Source: Ricinus communis (Eukaryota; Streptophyta; Magnoliopsida; Malpighiales; Euphorbiaceae). Taken from it: a DNA stretch of 64,000 bases. The notes under the pieces were generated by a model, which saw nothing but the letters and a program-made list of their open reading frames with translations, had not been told where the DNA came from and made no database searches. Positions 22,512 to 32,488 of the stretch are shown piece after piece (position 1 is the stretch's first letter; every line of letters starts with the position of its first letter). The stretch lies in contig NC_063259.1 of assembly GCF_019578655.1 (NCBI RefSeq), forward strand, positions 18,690,489-18,754,488, in the 5' to 3' direction. The translations under genes and the position numbers were made by a program.

Positions 22512-22981
22512 TGTCACGGACTTGGTCTTGACTACCAACGAACCGCACGGCACTAGCTACTTTCTTCACTCAAACAAGTAAGCTAGTCAGCCTTACTCCT
22601 CGAATGCTAGGCAAAATGCTAGCTAAGATAGCAAGAAGAACAATACAGAGCTTAAGATAACTTGAAGAGCTTTTAGAGAGAGAACTTGCTTGCTCTTTTA
22701 TTGAACTTTTGCTTAATGTCTTACTTGATGGTTACAGATGAAGTTTCTAAGCTATATATAGGCCTCCACCTCCTCAATGGACGGTGAGAATTCATTTGAT
22801 CTAATGGATAAGATTAAGTATCTAGAATGTTTTATACAATTCCATATTTATCTACATATTCTACATATCTCTAGATTATTCTAGAATATTCTAAAATTCT
22901 CTCTTGCCTTCCAAAGAATTCTAGAGACTTCTTGAGCCTTTGAACCTTCATGTTGATAGGGGAGACTTGCGGGCTATAACA
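22512..22981 (-). repeat. Chromovirus 3' LTR
   Basis: In reverse TGTTATAGCCCGC...GTCCGTGACA, 470 bp. It contains GGCCTATATATAGC (TATA box) and matches 26707-27174 along its whole length. Confidence 0.85.
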
Positions 22982-22995
22982 TTCTCCCCCACTCA
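22982..22995 (-). promoter_or_regulatory. Chromovirus polypurine tract
   Basis: In reverse GAGTGGGGGAGAAT abuts the LTR start. The pol stop codon TGA (22995-22993) overlaps it, as is usual in chromoviruses. Confidence 0.7.
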
Positions 22996-25480
22996 TTCTG
23001 GCAACGCCCTCGTCGCCTCCTCCTTGTATGCCTCGATTAAGTCCTTAAAGTTCCACAAAGTGATCTTGTGCTCCCAACTAGCTTCACTTTCAGGCAATCC
23101 CTTCCACTTCACAAGATACTCGACATAGCTTGGATGGGACCCCTTCTCGGTATATGACCCGATGTGCAATTATCTCTTCGGCTTCCTTCTCGGGTATGGT
23201 TGTGATTGCTATTGGAGCTCTCTTCGACTCGCCCCTACTTGGATTTTCCTTGTTTTTATGGTAGGGCTTCAATAAGCTCATATGAAATATAGGGTGCATT
23301 TCTAAATGCGATGGAAGCTTCGAGCGATAAGCTAGCTTCCTAACTCGTTGCTCCACTATAAAAGGACCTTCGTAGCGCCTTACTAGTCCTTTATGCACCT
23401 TAGCAAACCTTCGATTTTGATGGTGAATGAGCTTTACCATCACTAAGTCTCCCTCCTCAAACTCTAAGTACCTCATCTTTCCATCCGCCCACTTTTTCAT
23501 TCTCTTAGCAGCCCTGGTTAGATGAGCGCGTGCCATGTCGGCTTTCTCATGCCATCCTTTGGCAAACTTGAATGTTGCAGGACTTGGGCGTTTATACCCC
23601 ACGGCTAGTGTGTGTGGAGTCAAGGGTTGTTGTCCCGTGGGAATCTCGAATGGACTCACCCCCTGTTGACTCACTCTTCTGCAAGTTATATTAGAATTAG
23701 GCAACATCGAGCAACTTTACCCAATCACTTTGGTTGGCACTCAGATAATGCCTCAAGAATAACTCTAGCAAGGCATTCACCCTCTCCGTTTATCCATCAG
23801 TTTAGGGATGAAAGCTTGTAGAGAAGTTAAGTTCAGACCCCATGAGCTTGAATAATTCCATCCAAAGCCTTCCAATGAAGTGAGTATCTCGATCGCTGAT
23901 GATGGTCTTCGGTATTTCCCCAATATTTTCACCACATGTTTTAAAAATAGGTGTGTTCCATCCTCGGCCGTGAACTTTGTAGGCACAAGAATGAACACTC
24001 CATATTTACTAAAACAATCTACAACTACCATAATGTTGCTACATCCTTCGGACTTCGGTAGACACGTGATGATATCCATGGAGATACTTTCCCAGGGCCT
24101 CTCTGGAATTGGTAATGGCTTTAACAGACCAGTGGGCTTGTTTTATTCCACCTTGTCTTGTTGACACACAAGACAGGTCTTGACATAAAGCTCAATGTCG
24201 TCCCTAGGGCCAATAGTATCCACGCTCTACAAGTGCCAATGTGTGATGCGTGTCTAGATGTCCCGCACATTTTGAATCATGGCACTCTTTGATGATGGCC
24301 TTACTCAAGCCTTCCCATTTCGGCACATAACCTTCCTCAAGCCTTCCCATTTCGACATATACACTCTATTTTCTTTGGTGACGAGCACTCCATCCTTTAG
24401 CCAAAATTGGCGAGTCTTCCCCTTCTTTGCCAATTCCACCAAGTTCTTGGCTTGCAGGTCATGCTCGAGTCCCTCCTTGATACGATCCACCAAAGGAAAG
24501 TTTGCACTAGTGATGGAAGCCAACTCTGCCTTTCTACTTAGTGTATCGGCCACTAAGTTTGCCTTTCCCAGCTTGTACTCCATCACAAAATTGAACTCTG
24601 CAAGGAATGCTTGCCATTTTACTTGCTTGGGAGTTAGTTTCTTTTGCTTGAGTACATGTGCTTCATAAGGTGCCTTGGATGGCCTAATGTAGCGAGCATC
24701 CAACAACTCTTTTGGTTGCCTCCGTAACTCCTCTAACTCAGGATGCGCTATGTGATAAGGGACTACCGTAGGCGGGCTTGCACATTCTACCAGCTCAATC
24801 TTATGGTCATCTCTCTCTTCGATAGGAGCTTCTTTGGTAACTCCACAGGCATTACATCCTAAAACTCTTCTAGGACATCCATGATCTCTTTAGGCACTTC
24901 ATCTTGCGGCATGGTTTCCACTTCTTCCTTTAGTGTCATAAGGAATGTGGGTTAAGCCTTCTTTACTCCTTTGGATAGTTGCATGGCCGAGATTTGCATG
25001 GCTTTTAGCTTGGCTTCTAGTGTCAATGGTACCATGCAAGTATTTCCTTGCTCCAAGATTCATATGGTGTTGGCAAATAGAAGTGGGAATGCATTTACTT
25101 TGTCCAGGATCTCTATGATAAGCACCATTTTATAATCATCCATTATAACAATGGAGAAGTCTAAGAGGCCAGAACATTCACCTTGGCTTACTTTGACGTT
25201 TCGTGCAACTCCATATGTCGCACTCGGTGCCAAATTGACAGCCTTGAGCCACCCTTGCTCCTTCGTATACTTGATGCCAAGTCTTTATGCTTCTTTTGCC
25301 TCGAGGAAGTTGTTGTTAGCTCCGGTATCCAATAATGTTTCTACCATGTGGCCTCCAACATTCGTCTCGATGAACAATCGACCCTTCTTTTCGGACTTAG
25401 GCATCCCGAATTTGGCTTTGATGGCACTAAAGAGTTGCAGGATCCCATCCTGGAGCCCTCTTGTTCTCGTTGGTATTCTT
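22993..25480 (-). pseudogene. Chromovirus pol remnant (protease, RNase H tail, integrase, chromodomain)
   Basis: In reverse: protease at about 25524-25285 with VETLLDTGANNNFLEAKEA (active-site DTGA); the RT start RPSKAPY at about 24680 jumps directly into the RNase H tail KQKKLTPKQVKWQAFLAEFN and the LVADTLSRKAEL segment, so nearly all of RT and RNase H is gone. Next come an integrase HHCC region (about 24260-24140), a core beginning MDIITCLPKSEG (24079), and the C-terminal GDLVMVKL and SHLEMHPIFHMSLLKPYH segments. A chromodomain follows (AEEIIAHRVIYREGVPS, then YVEYLVKWKGLPESEASWE after a one-base shift at about 23150). Several frameshifts. The product would have directed integration to specific chromatin; this copy cannot be autonomous. 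Confidence 0.8.
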
Positions 25481-25499
25481 CCCTTTCTTCGACCAATGT

Positions 25500-26588
25500 A
25501 GAGAGCTTGCTCTTCATAGGGCACTCCCTTGCCTTATGCGGTCCATCACAAAAGAAACACTTGAGATGTGGCTTGTCTCCACCTTTGTCATCCTTGTTGT
25601 TATGGTTGCCTCCCTCTTTGGGCTTGCCAAACTTGTAGGAGCCTTCCTTCTAGTGGTGGTGGTCTCCCCCACTCTTTCCCTTGCCATTCCTATCTAGGCC
25701 GGGCTTGTGCTTGTCTTGCCTCCTAATCTCTATTAGGGATTCGGCCATTGCAATGGCAGTGTTGAGGTCTTGGACACCACAATGCTCTAACTCTAACCTT
25801 GCCCAAATCTATAACCCATCTGTGAATGCAAATAAGGCTTCTTCATATGTATAGTTGGGAATCTCAAGGAGTGTGTCTGTGAATTCTTTAACATACTCCT
25901 TGATGCTTCCCTTATGTGAGAGTCGCTGCAACTTGGCCCTTGCTTCTCTAATAGCATTGTCGAGGTAGAAATGTTTCTTAAGATCTTCCTTGAACTCTCC
26001 CCATGAGTTGATGGTGCACGTCCTTTCTCTACATCGCCACTCCTCCTTCTCCACCATAGCATTACGGTATCTTTAAGGAAGAGTGCGGCAGAGTTGACCT
26101 TCTTGGCTTCTTCTACTAAGCCAAGTGCCTTGAAGTATTGCTCCAAGCTCCATAAGAAATTATCAATTTCCTTCGCGTTCCTTGAGACTTTATAAGCTTT
26201 AGGTTTTGGAATATCTACCTTTTGACAGAGTAGAGACTACCATAGGCATGCTTCCACCTCCCTAGACAGATGCCTTCTTGCATAGGATAGGCTCTTCTTC
26301 GGTTGCTTGCAACCTAGCAACCATACCATCGAGCGTCTCCCTTAATGTTGCAATCTCGGCAAGGAGAGTTTTCTCCATGGTCTTGGGTTGTTTTGACACT
26401 TGGACATTTCTTTGTTCAAGGAACTTTGCATCCCTTCTTGAAGCTCTTCTCTCCCATCCTCGAGCTCCATGATATGTTGCTTTAAGTCCCCGAACGTATC
26501 TTGTCCCTCAGCCAAAGTTAGCTCTACCTTTGCTAGCCTGGCATCAATGTCTGACACAACGTCCCTCGACCTTCTTATCTCCAAAAGG
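25500..26588 (-). pseudogene. Chromovirus gag remnant
   Basis: In reverse: a coiled-coil-like N-terminal part (DARLAKVELTLAEGQDTFGD), then a MEQYFKALGLVEEAKKVN segment and TVMLWWRRR, a one-base shift to TINSWGEFKEDLKKHFYLDN, KEYVKEFTDTLLEIPNYTYE, and a zinc knuckle CFFCDGPHKAREC (about 25560-25520). The LWWRR...TCTI-W-EFK pattern is typical of Galadriel-clade gag. The true N-terminus is not contiguous: the first about 35 codons are in the inverted block at 27219-27320. Confidence 0.8.
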
Positions 26589-26706
26589 GATTGCCCGAAA
26601 GTGAAGCTAGTTGGGAGAATGAGCTCGCTTTGTGGAACTTCAAGGACTTAATCGAGGCATACAAGAAGGACGCGATGAGGGCGTCGCCAGAATGAGTGGG
26701 GGAGAA

Positions 26707-27174
26707 TGTCACAGCCCGTAAGTTTCCCCTATCAACATGAAGGTTCAAAGGCCCAAGAAGTCTCCAAAAATCTTTGGAAGGCAAGGGAGGATTCTAGAAC
26801 ATTCTAGAATAATCTAGACATGTAGAATATGTAGATAAATAGGGAATTATATAGAATATTCTAGACACTTAATCTTAGTCATTAGATCAAATCAATCCTC
26901 ACCGTCCATTAAGGAGGTGGAGGCCTATATATAGCTTAGAAACTTCATTTATAACCATAAAGTAAAACATCAAGAAAAAGTTCAATAAAAGAGCAAGCGA
27001 GTTCTCTCTCTAAAAGCTCTCCAAGTTATCTTAAGCTTTCTATTGTTCTTCTTGCTATCTTAGCTAGCATTTTGCCTAGCATTCGAGGAGTAAGGCTGAC
27101 TAGCTTACTTGCTTGAGTGAAGAAAGTAGCTAGTACCGCACGATTCATTGGTAGTCAAAACCAAGTCTGTGATA
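26707..27174 (+). repeat. Chromovirus LTR (inside inverted block)
   Basis: TGTCACAGCCCG...CTGTGATA, 468 bp, the partner of 22512-22981. GGCCTATATATAGC is the likely TATA box. Confidence 0.85.
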
Positions 27175-27176
27175 AT

Positions 27177-27188
27177 TGGTATCAGAGC
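27177..27188 (+). promoter_or_regulatory. Primer-binding site (initiator tRNA-Met)
   Basis: TGGTATCAGAGC, the standard plant initiator tRNA-Met primer site, two bases after the LTR end. Confidence 0.85.
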
Positions 27189-27218
27189 AAGGTTAGCACA
27201 ATCCTTGAAGAAGTAAGT

Positions 27219-27320
27219 ATGGCAAAGACATTGGGAGCAAGTGAGACTACTAGAGTTACTGACGAGGTAAGGCAAACTCACGGTGAGTCTATGAAGGACC
27301 AACAGGAAGGGTCCAAGCCA
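27219..27320 (+). pseudogene. Chromovirus gag N-terminal stub
   Basis: The ATG after the primer site opens MAKTLGASETTRVTDEVRQT and continues about 34 codons before the inversion breakpoint. The remainder of gag lies at 26588-25500 on the other strand. Confidence 0.6.
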
Positions 27321-27327
27321 CCCTTTT

Positions 27328-27463
27328 CTCGAGTATGGTTGTGATTGATGTTGGAGCTCTCTTCGACTTGCCCCTACTTGTATTTTCCTTGTCTTCATGG
27401 TAAGGCTTTAATAAGCTCACATGAAACATAGGGTGCATTTCTAAGTGCAATGGAAGCTTCGAA
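27328..27463 (-). pseudogene. Second integrase C-terminal fragment of chromovirus
   Basis: In reverse SKLPLHLEMHPMFHVSLLKP and the following YHEDKEN segment, nearly the same as the copy at 23330-23220. It ends in SITTILEKR at the inversion breakpoint. It shows that a second chromovirus copy once preceded the 5' LTR. Confidence 0.75.
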
Positions 27464-28001
27464 CCAAACCGTGTTCTCAGATGCCTTAAAATCAACACGG
27501 TTGTAACACGGGCCGTGTTATAAACCGTGTGGCTCTCGGGAACCGTGTACTTTCCAACTTTTATTCTTAACACGCCCTGGGCAACAGGACACTGGTCGTC
27601 TAGACTAGCACGGGCTGTGTTGTAGGCCGTGTGACTCTCGGGAACTTTGTAACTTCATTTTCCACATCCAACACGCAATGAGAAGCTGGGCACGGGCCGT
27701 GCAGATCAGCATGGGACGTGTCTGAAACTATGTTGAAGCCTAGAAATGTGCTTTTACTCTATTTTTTGCACTAACACCTGTATAACTCAATAATTTTCAC
27801 AATCAAGGAATTTTTCACCCAAAACAACATAAAAAATGAAAGGAGCTAAGTTCCAAACCAACTGCAATGTAAAAATGAGCTATGTATAAAGGACAAATTA
27901 AATTCTCAAAAGGAAATATAGAAATGTAAAGGATAAGCTCGGGAATGCCTCCCGATAGCGCTTCTTTTGACCAAGTCGTGTAGCTGGACTCATGCAGAAA
28001 G
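27464..28001 (-). other. Athila post-integrase region with palindrome blocks
   Basis: It holds CACGGGCCGTG-type blocks (27480-27720) and, at 27942-27967, the post-integrase block whose reverse reads AAAAGAAGCGCTATCGGGAG followed by GCATTC. A similar block occurs at 52370-52397. The sequence resumes at 22511 beyond the chromovirus. Confidence 0.55.
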
Positions 28002-28165
28002 TCAATCTCGTTGGAACAACACCATATTGATCTGCTCCTCAATCTCAAGCAAGTCTCCATGATAATACTTCAAACAATGGCCATTCATCTTGAAACTAAT
28101 CCTATCGAGGTGATGCAACTCAATTGTGCCATATGGGAACACCTGCTGGCCATTCAAGCAATTGT
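28002..28165 (-). pseudogene. Athila integrase C-terminal tail
   Basis: In reverse: VFPYGTIELHHLDRISFKMN followed by GHCLKYYHGDLLEIEE and a stop at 28004-28002. This matches the C-terminal end of Athila integrase (VFPYGxVEI...FKVNGQRLKxY). The rest of the integrase is absent; AT-rich sequence begins at about 28166. Confidence 0.65.
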
Positions 28166-28339
28166 TATCGAAATAAAAAAATAATACATATTAAAAAAAT
28201 ATATAATATTATAATATACTTTATACTCTATAAAAAATATAAGTTATATATATTAATATGTCACATAGTATACTGATACTAGTAATCTAGTATACATACT
28301 ATAATACTAGATTTAAAGTACTTGAAAGCCAGGTGCAAA
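28166..28339. other. AT-rich spacer
   Basis: Very AT-rich with TATATTAATAT-type runs and a short direct repeat, AAAGTACTTGAAAGC (28316-28330, 28345-28359). No gene. Confidence 0.5.
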
Positions 28340-29559
28340 TTAAAGTACTTGAAAGCTAAGTATACCATTTATTATGGTGAAGATGAGGCAAAAAAATTTA
28401 GAAAAAATAGTGAAAACAGCTTTAGAGTTGATGGTGGATGAATACAAGATAATTAAGGATCAATTATATATAGGTGAGGTTGTAGTGAGCTCAGAGAAAT
28501 CTGCATATGATAGTGGGCCAAGTGATACGGAAACAGAAGAAGAGATTGATGAGTTCATTTTAGAGGAAGAAGCGCAGCAAAATTTGTCTAAGATATCTGA
28601 GTTAGATAGGTACTTCGAAGAATTTGTATAAAAATTCACCATTGATTTTGATATCTTAGCATGGTGGAAGGTGAATTCAGTAAGGTATCCTATCTTGTCC
28701 AAGGTTGCACGCGATGTATTGGTTATCCAAGCTTCAACAGTAGCCTCTGAATCTGCATTTAGTACTGGAGGACGAACTCTAGATCAATATAGAAGTTTTT
28801 TACTTCCTACAATAGTAGAGGTCCTCATTTTTTGTCAAGATTAGCTTAGAAGTTCAAATAAACCTATCCAACTAGAAGAATCAATAGAGGATATTGAAAG
28901 CATAGAGTCAGGTAACATTTCCTTACTTCTTACATATGTTTGTTTATTGTTGATGTTGTTAAGTTTTATTGACGTAATTTTTTACTTTTATTGTAAAAAT
29001 TATTCAAGATCCTGAGATTGGTGAGTCCCATATGCCAAGATTAAATGTGGAGTGCTAATTTTGAGGGGAGGTAATAACATTCCTTTGCTAATTTTGGACA
29101 TGTATTTTAGTGCTACATAAAGTTTGTAAATTTATTTATTTTAATGATTGCCATCTGCAAAACATTTTTATGCTAGCAGTAACATATATTTTAATGGTTT
29201 GTATTTGAATATTGAATGAATTATTATATTTGCAAGTGACTGAATTGTAAAACAGGTTGCTCAAGAATGTGATTGCAATTCTAATTCAGATTCTCATGCT
29301 ACTTTTTTTAGGTTGGTAATTATATTTTCTCTAAATGTATTTGATTAAAGATGAGATTAAAGTTATATTTTTTAAATTTTTTAGAACCGAAAATAGCACT
29401 AAACCAAACTGTATTTAACCGTAAAAGTGGTACAATACGGTATTGGATCCTTTTATGTTTGGTACGGTACTAGTACCTTTAATTTTAAAATAACCGAGGT
29501 TTAGTATAGTACTGGTGATTTATAAATAACCGAATTGAGCCGATCCGTACTCAGCCCTA
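28340..29559 (+). mobile_element. hAT transposon, 3' portion
   Basis: It contains the hAT C-terminal dimerisation domain (28374-28932) and, at 29400-29559, repeated subterminal GGTACGGTAC and AACCGAATTG-type motifs ending CTCAGCCCTA, a plausible right terminal repeat. No left terminal repeat or DNA-binding domain is present. Confidence 0.65.
28374..28932 (+). pseudogene. hAT transposase C-terminal fragment
   Basis: The frame gives an acidic linker, then SELDRYFEEFV, stop, FDILAWWKVNSVRYPILSKV, ARDVLVIQASTVASESAFST, GGRTLDQYRS, stop, and LRSSNKPIQ. The LAWWK, RYP-LS--ARD-L and STVASESAFSTGGR motifs define the hAT dimerisation domain of plant Ac/Tam3-like transposases and DAYSLEEPER-like domesticated relatives. 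Two stops (28629-28631 and about 28842) and loss of the catalytic RNase H-like core make it nonfunctional. Confidence 0.85.
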
Positions 29560-29561
29560 AC

Positions 29562-30346
29562 TGATATAAGGTCATGCCATTTAGATTGAAGAATGCAACA
29601 ACAACTTACCATAGAATTGCCACCACTTTGTTCCAAGACATTATTTACAAAGATGTAGAAGTGTATATGGATGATATGATGGTAAAGTCAAAAACCTAGG
29701 AAGAACATTTCAAAGCCCTAGAAAAATTTCTAGAAAGAGTTGAGAAGTACAACCTCAAGCTTAACCCAAGGAAGTGTGTCTTTAGAGTAATATTAGGTAA
29801 GTTATTAAGATTCTTAGTCAATCAGAAGAGAATCGAGGTGGACCCAAACAAGGCAAAAGCCGTCACCGAAATGCTGGCATTCGAGACTAAAAAAGATGTT
29901 CATGGATTTATGGGGAAGGTACAGTACATCAGTAGTTTCATCCATAAATTGGAATCAGTTAGTGCTCTAATTTATAAGCTTCTAAGAAAAGGACAAAAGG
30001 TGAAATGGGACAATCAGTATTAAACTGCATTTGAAAGGATAAAAGAATATCTAGCTAACCTGCCAGTTCCAAGGCTACCCTCACTTGGGAAGAACTTGAT
30101 CTTATATGTAGCAATAAAGAATGAAGCTCTAAGGGCTATGCTTACTCAGGCTAGCGAAACAAGTGTAGACATGTCGTGTATTACATCAGTAAGAAGTTGT
30201 TACCATATGAAGCAAAGTACAATTAGGTAAAAAAGACGTGTTTGGTCATAGTGTGGGGTTTAAGGAAATTGAGGGACTATTTTCAGGCCTACCGGATGCA
30301 GGCTGTGTCTCGTCATGATCCAATGAGATATCTTTAAGGCTGATCT
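29562..30346 (+). pseudogene. Tat-type RT and RNase H fragment
   Basis: The frame begins VMPFRLKNATTTYHRI, then VEVYMDDMMVKSKT (RT active site YMDD), EKYNLKLNPRKCVFRV, FLVNQKRIEVDPNKAKAVTE, a FMGKVQYISSFIHKLES segment, then a KWDNQY RNase H start and LILYVAIKNEALRAMLTQ. This is the Tat/Ogre pattern (YVDDMxVKS, ...GFMVSxRGIExNPxK). Stops at about 29697 and 30021 and later shifts disable it. No LTR or integrase is attached. It may be the missing pol of a Tat relative such as the one at 10757-15906, but nothing shows they belong together. Confidence 0.8.
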
Positions 30347-30681
30347 TATAGATAAGAAAACGATAAGTCTAATTTTTTTAGTCAAATATATTTATATTTT
30401 ATTTTAATTAAAAAGTATTGTATTTCATAATTTAATAAAAAGATAATGGACAAATCAAATTGAAAAAAAAAAGAGATAAAATAAAATATGTTACAAAAAT
30501 TAAAACCAATGAGAGTAATATAAAAGCTAATAATTGAATGGTCAGTAGAGGCACTTGAATAGTAGGTACATTAATTTTAGCAAAACTAAAATATAAAAGA
30601 ATTTAAGAATAATAATAATAGATCAAATATAAGTCATTTTCATGAAATTTGCAAATATTTATTTTATGCATATTCTTTTTA
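30347..30681. other. AT-rich region without recognised features
   Basis: A-rich sequence after the Tat fragment; nothing recognised. Confidence 0.4.
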
Positions 30682-31213
30682 GGGATAAATATATGAAAGT
30701 ATCCTATGGTTTTATCATTTTATAACTCTTAGTATGTAGTTTTTTTCAGACAAAAAGAGGCATGTGGTTATAAATCATGATAAAAAAGGTATCCTACTGT
30801 TAAAAAGTTTTAATTTGCAAGGATTCAGCTGCCTTTGCGTTGATCGGCCATTATTATCATGTTGTATGTGTTTGATAATGCGAGTTTGGAGCTTAATAAC
30901 ATATAATTTTAATATTTGATCGTTAAATCACGATTTAGAAAGTCATTTAATCCAATAATATCGATTTAAAGGTCAAAAAATAACATTTTGAGTTGTTAAG
31001 CTCTAAACTCATATTATCAAACACGATAAATATGATAATGATGACTTATCAGAATAAAGATTGCTAAATCCTTACAAATCGAGGTTTTTTAATGGTGAAA
31101 TATCTTTTTTTGTCACAATTTGTAACCACATGTCTTTTTTATTAGAAAAAACACCACATATATTGAAAATTATAAAATGATAAAAACCATAAGATACGTT
31201 TATGTACTTATTT
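30682..31213. mobile_element. Foldback MITE-like element
   Basis: The two halves are inverted copies of each other: the left ATCCTATGGTTTTATCATTT and CATGTGGTTATAAATCATGA blocks recur in reverse at the right end, and TTTAGAAAGTCATTTAATCC near the centre pairs with ACTTTCTAAATCGTGATTT-type sequence. Arms of roughly 250 bp make up nearly the whole element, so the transcript or single strand could form a long hairpin. No coding sequence. Superfamily and target duplication were not determined. Confidence 0.7.
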
Positions 31214-31599
31214 CTTTCTTTTTTTTACTACAATTGAGCTACTAAATAAAATTAAAATTTAGAGTTTAATTTAATTTTAATTTGTTATATGTTTTAAAGT
31301 TTAATTTTTAATTTTTTAAAATTTAGCTCGTTTCTGAGGTTTGCGTTATGAAATTCCAGTTAAAGAAAAAAATAAAAATTGGGTAGCCATAGTTTAACTA
31401 AAAGAAATCTATATTTTTGTGAATATACGTGCTAAAAAATTTAATCAAGTGAAGAAAAGAAGAAAAAGAAAGAAAAAAACCGAGCCGAAAAACAACGGAG
31501 CCACTCATCTCATTTTGGAATCTGGACAGAGCAGCCCTATCCGATTAACCAAAAGCAAATAACAGCTGTGTACTCCAATTGTCGCTTCTCTCTCTTATT
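31214..31599. other. Upstream region of TLC-domain gene
   Basis: AT-rich. It contains CT-rich sequence (TCGCTTCTCTCTCTTATTG) just before the putative TATA box. No gene is seen. Confidence 0.4.
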
Positions 31600-31623
31600 G
31601 AATAAATAATATATATATATGGG
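31600..31623 (+). promoter_or_regulatory. Putative TATA box of TLC-domain gene
   Basis: AATAATATATATATATGGG preceded by a CT-rich stretch and about 870 bp upstream of the start codon. The long distance implies a long or spliced 5' leader (31640-32488), which holds several CTTTCAG- or AACAG-type acceptor candidates. Inference from composition only. Confidence 0.35.
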
Positions 31624-32488
31624 TAGTGCAGTTCACGGGAACCATCATCATCAGCCACGCTTAAATCCACACGCATTATCCATCGTTACCCTGACCCACT
31701 TTCCCGTTTGGTCCTTCATTTATTAGTTCGGTTAGAGATTCCAAGGCACTCACATTGATTGCACCTTACGGTTGGTGTTGGATGTGTATTGTGTGCGCTT
31801 CCTTGATTATTACATTTGCTTCTCAATACCCATTTTCCTGCATAACATCCATCTGATGTTCTGCTAATTGCATTTATTGATTTAGCTCTCCAGCGTGACC
31901 TCTCTTCGTTTCTTATTGTTGTTTCCCTATTATCCATTTGGGCATTTCTACTTGATCTACATTGGTTGTGTGATTTCTCGACCAATATGCCGTCCTCGAT
32001 GCTTTTGGTAAGCATTTGAATCAGATTCCTTCTCCCTCTGTTTGGGGTTGTGTTGTCTTTCAGGATTTTGTTAAATTTGCCCATCTATTATTGCGAGTTT
32101 GCGGGTTGTTTTGCATGCGTACTTATGTTATCTTTATGCAACATTGACCCAGTATCTCCTTTTTGAAACTGATTGATGATTCATTAATCTCCATTGTGTT
32201 TTTGTTTCTTGTCATGGCATTGGTATAATAATTCCCCTCAATGTATTAGGCATTTTTAAAGTCTTACGAAGCTTTGATTTGTCTTACAACTATATAAATT
32301 ATAAGAATAATGGTTATGAAATATCATGTTGATATCATTTGAGTATTATGGAAGCTTTCCCTTTCCTGCTGCTGACTGCGTACTCATATTTGCTTGAAAG
32401 ACCAGAGGAGAAAATGAAGAGAAAGTAGGGGAATATTGTAGGAAACAGTTTTGCTGATCAATCACATGAGTTGAAGGATTACATCTCA

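Larger units (their letters stand above)
26583..27327 (+). other. Inverted block within the chromovirus
   Basis: This 745-bp block reads forward inside a reverse element: chromodomain tail (LPESEASWENELALWNFKDL), stop, LTR, primer site and gag start. Its ends carry AAAAGGG (26583-26589) and CCCTTTT (27321-27327), an inverted 7-base match at both breakpoints. Confidence 0.75.
22512..27463 (-). mobile_element. Galadriel-like chromovirus, RT-deleted, with rearranged 5' end
   Basis: Reverse element inserted in an Athila-type element. It has a 470-bp 3' LTR (22512-22981), a pol ending in a chromodomain, protease, and gag. The 5' LTR (26707-27174) lies in a segment (26583-27327) that points the opposite way, and beyond it is a second integrase C-terminal piece (27328-27463). 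Turning that segment round would restore the order integrase / LTR / primer site / gag, which implies an inversion inside a tandem element. The right end is truncated, so no target duplication can be tested. Confidence 0.75.
15907..28165 (-). mobile_element. Reverse Athila-type element, fragmented and interrupted
   Basis: Read in reverse: integrase tail (28165-28002), post-integrase block, a palindrome-rich region (27770-27464) that resumes at 22511 after a chromovirus insertion, an intron-like segment, the ATHILA ORF (21855-20239), 3' noncoding region, polypurine tract (18707-18689), a partial LTR (18688-18290), a full LTR (18289-16784), primer site, and a gag stub ending at 15907. The partial-plus-full LTR with a primer site behind it shows a tandem arrangement rather than one simple insertion. 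Confidence 0.6.

Noticed and set aside
31716..32084. Antisense open frame of 122 codons upstream of the TLC gene
   Set aside because: No recognised motif, and it lies in the probable 5' leader of the forward gene.
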